Below are positions 13,750-14,751 of a stretch of 14,751 nt of DNA, one piece after another. Source of the DNA: an uncultured Oscillospiraceae bacterium (GTDB taxonomy: Bacteria > Bacillota > Clostridia > Oscillospirales > Oscillospiraceae). The notes beneath the pieces were generated by a model that saw nothing but the letters and a program-made list of their open reading frames with translations, ran no database searches and was not told the origin of the DNA. The position numbers were made by a program, and so were the translations under genes. The stretch covers positions 1-14,751 of the forward strand of contig CAUFAM010000007.1 in NCBI GenBank assembly GCA_959022875.1, given 5' to 3'. Positions within the stretch are counted from its first letter, which is position 1; every line of letters starts with the position of its first letter.

Positions 13750-14508
13750 TCACGCTCCCATGGCCAGGGACAAAATGACACCCAGGGAGATGGCCGCCGC
13801 CGTGAGAATGGCCTCGGCGGTGCGGTTGATCCCCGAGATAATGTCCCCGTTTACAATTTCCCGCATGGCGTTGGTCAGCGCCATGCCCGGCACCAGGACC
13901 ATTAAAGTGCCAATGGTAATATAATTCAAATTAACCCCAAGCCCCAAATCAGTAAGCAGCAGGGCCAGCAGAGAGGCAATGGCCGCTGCGATGAGAGTCT
14001 GGAAAAAACCAGCCACCCGCAGGGGCTTGCTGAGATAGAGGACCCACAGGCCTACCCCCAGGCCGCACAGTCCGGCACTAACCATATCCCGCAGGTTCCC
14101 TCCGAAAAAGGCGGCAAAAAAGGCCGCCGCCACCACATAGCCCATCAGCAGCACCCAGGTGGGATGGGCCCGGTGCCCTTCCCCCAGGCGGCGGACCTGC
14201 TCCTTGGCCTGCTCCAAGGGCGGCACCTCCCGGCACAGCCGTCTGCACAGGTCGTTGCAGGCCTCCAGCAGCTCAATGTCCGTCCCGTGGGAAGGGATGC
14301 GCCGCATGCTGGTAATGGGATGGCCCGATGGGGTATTCAGACTGACAATCAGGCAGTTGGGGATCGCAAACACCTGGGGCTGAAGCCCATAGGCGGTGAG
14401 CAGCCGGTTCACCGACTCCTCCACCCGGTAGATTTCCGCTCCGCTGTACATCAGCTGGTAGCCCAGCTCCGTACCCATATTCAAAAGATCGTCGTAGTTA
14501 TACTCCAT
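13750..14508 (-). CDS. Threonine/serine exporter family protein, large N-terminal-type subunit (ThrE_1)
   Basis: This 252-residue protein has a soluble N-terminal part (1-115) and then about five membrane helices. The N-terminal part contains ELGYQLMYSGAEIYRVEESV (14-33) and IPNCLIVSLNTPSGHPITSM, both typical of the DUF1212/ThrE_1 domain. LVPGMALTNAMREIVNGDII near the end is the conserved membrane motif and mirrors LVPGAGIYNAM in the partner, a sign of internal homology between the halves. Start ATG 14508 has AGGAGGG at 14515-14521; the open frame running back to 14631 crosses a promoter and terminator and is not coding. It is the first gene of a two-gene operon with the ThrE_2 partner. The substrate is presumed to be threonine or serine by family only. 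Confidence 0.92.
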   Translation of the reverse strand: MEYNYDDLLNMGTELGYQLMYSGAEIYRVEESVNRLLTAYGLQPQVFAIPNCLIVSLNTPSGHPITSMRRIPSHGTDIELLEACNDLCRRLCREVPPLEQAKEQVRRLGEGHRAHPTWVLLMGYVVAAAFFAAFFGGNLRDMVSAGLCGLGVGLWVLYLSKPLRVAGFFQTLIAAAIASLLALLLTDLGLGVNLNYITIGTLMVLVPGMALTNAMREIVNGDIISGINRTAEAILTAAAISLGVILSLAMGA

Positions 14509-14530
14509 CGCCTTCCCTCCTGTCCCTTGT

Positions 14531-14558
14531 AGCATACCATGTTTGAGGAAAATAGCAA
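14531..14558 (-). promoter_or_regulatory. Predicted promoter of the split thrE operon
   Basis: On the minus strand TTGCTA (14558-14553), 16 bases and an extended -10, TGG-TATGCT (14536-14531), place the start near 14524, just before the AGGAGGG ribosome site. The leader is only about 16 bases. Confidence 0.65.
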
Positions 14559-14581
14559 GTTTTATTTCCCCTTGACCAGAA

Positions 14582-14616
14582 AAGGCTGCGGAGAGGATTT
14601 CCCTCTCCGCAGCCTT
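14582..14616 (-). terminator. Terminator hairpin after the aldose epimerase gene
   Basis: The 15-bp perfect stem AAGGCTGCGGAGAGG (14616-14602 on minus, pairing with 14596-14582) has a 5-base loop and is followed by a short T-run (the end of CCTTTTCTGG). It begins 11 bases after the epimerase stop. Confidence 0.8.
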
Positions 14617-14627
14617 GTTTCGGTTGA

Positions 14628-14751
14628 TCAAATCCCGGTCACCCGGTATGTGCTGGTGTGGAGGTACTCCTCCCCCGCCCGCAGCACTACGCCGGGAAAA
14701 TTGGCGTGGTGGATGGCATCCGGCCAGATCTGGGTCTCCAGACAGTAGGCC
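14628..14751 (-). CDS. galM: Aldose 1-epimerase (galactose mutarotase) family protein, C-terminal end only
   Basis: The last 40 codons are visible on the minus strand, ending at TGA (14630-14628); the rest lies outside the window. The residues AYCLETQIWPDAIHHANFPG, then a Pro-less LRAGEEYLHTSTYRV, match the conserved end of GalM-type epimerases (CLETQ-PDA-NFP, then a PGE-Y-like turn with AGEEY here). The Glu of the family's ETQ motif is the catalytic base. Such enzymes interconvert alpha and beta anomers of hexoses in the cytoplasm. A clean terminator follows, so it is the last gene of its transcript and is unrelated in transcription to the exporter genes downstream. Family call is good for so short a piece; sugar specificity cannot be judged. 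Confidence 0.85.
   Translation of the reverse strand, partial: AYCLETQIWPDAIHHANFPGVVLRAGEEYLHTSTYRVTGI

Noticed and set aside
14539..14748. Plus-strand 69-codon open frame at the window end
   Set aside because: It overlaps the thrE promoter, the epimerase terminator and the clearly recognisable end of the epimerase gene on the other strand.
1..14751. Mobile elements, CRISPR arrays, tRNA or rRNA genes
   Set aside because: No transposase or integrase reading frame, regularly spaced direct repeats, cloverleaf or conserved rRNA stretch was seen by eye; a profile search would be the firm test.

Overview
The window reads as chromosome of a fairly GC-rich anaerobic Firmicute, most like the Oscillospiraceae of the gut (Flavonifractor/Lawsonibacter/Pseudoflavonifractor type). 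That placement is inference from strong GGAGG ribosome sites with ATG, GTG and TTG starts, sigma-A-type promoters, a type III glutamine synthetase, a YfcC permease and a sigV/rsiV-like pair. No rRNA, tRNA, CRISPR array, insertion sequence or phage gene was found.

Region 1 (1-5036, +) is a transport and catabolism cluster. It holds the C-terminal part of an M20 amidohydrolase, a YfcC-family permease, a 344-base gap with a strong hairpin and candidate promoters, an SLC13/DASS-type anion permease and an FAD-dependent oxidoreductase. A bidirectional terminator separates it from a convergent LysR-type regulator (5095-5997, -), the best local candidate for its control. The substrates are unknown.

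Region 2 (5998-8800) starts with a 449-base gap that carries the lysR promoter and several inverted repeats of unknown role. It continues with an ECF sigma factor, an overlapping RsiV-like anti-sigma factor and a secreted SGNH-hydrolase lipoprotein. In Bacillus, SigV/RsiV senses lysozyme and drives the peptidoglycan O-acetyltransferase OatA, whose extracytoplasmic half is also an SGNH domain. This three-gene unit therefore looks like a rearranged cell-envelope or lysozyme stress module.

Region 3 (8815-10867) is a P1B-type metal ATPase without an N-terminal metal-binding domain. It is driven by a fully consensus promoter whose spacer and -10 hold a perfect dyad resembling CsoR/CstR operators. 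Its last-helix motif (HNAGSV) fits none of the best-known P1B metal classes.

Region 4 (10830-14751, -) is nitrogen and amino-acid related: a two-gene split ThrE-type threonine/serine exporter, then type III glutamine synthetase. A strong intrinsic terminator lies inside the glutamine synthetase leader, which implies attenuation or antitermination control. The window ends in the last 40 codons of an aldose 1-epimerase gene on the minus strand.

Several starts were moved inward from the longest open frame because a ribosome site placed them: 2286, 3759, 5997, 6447, 13007 and 14508. The ATPase start at 8919 was chosen on other grounds and is less certain.
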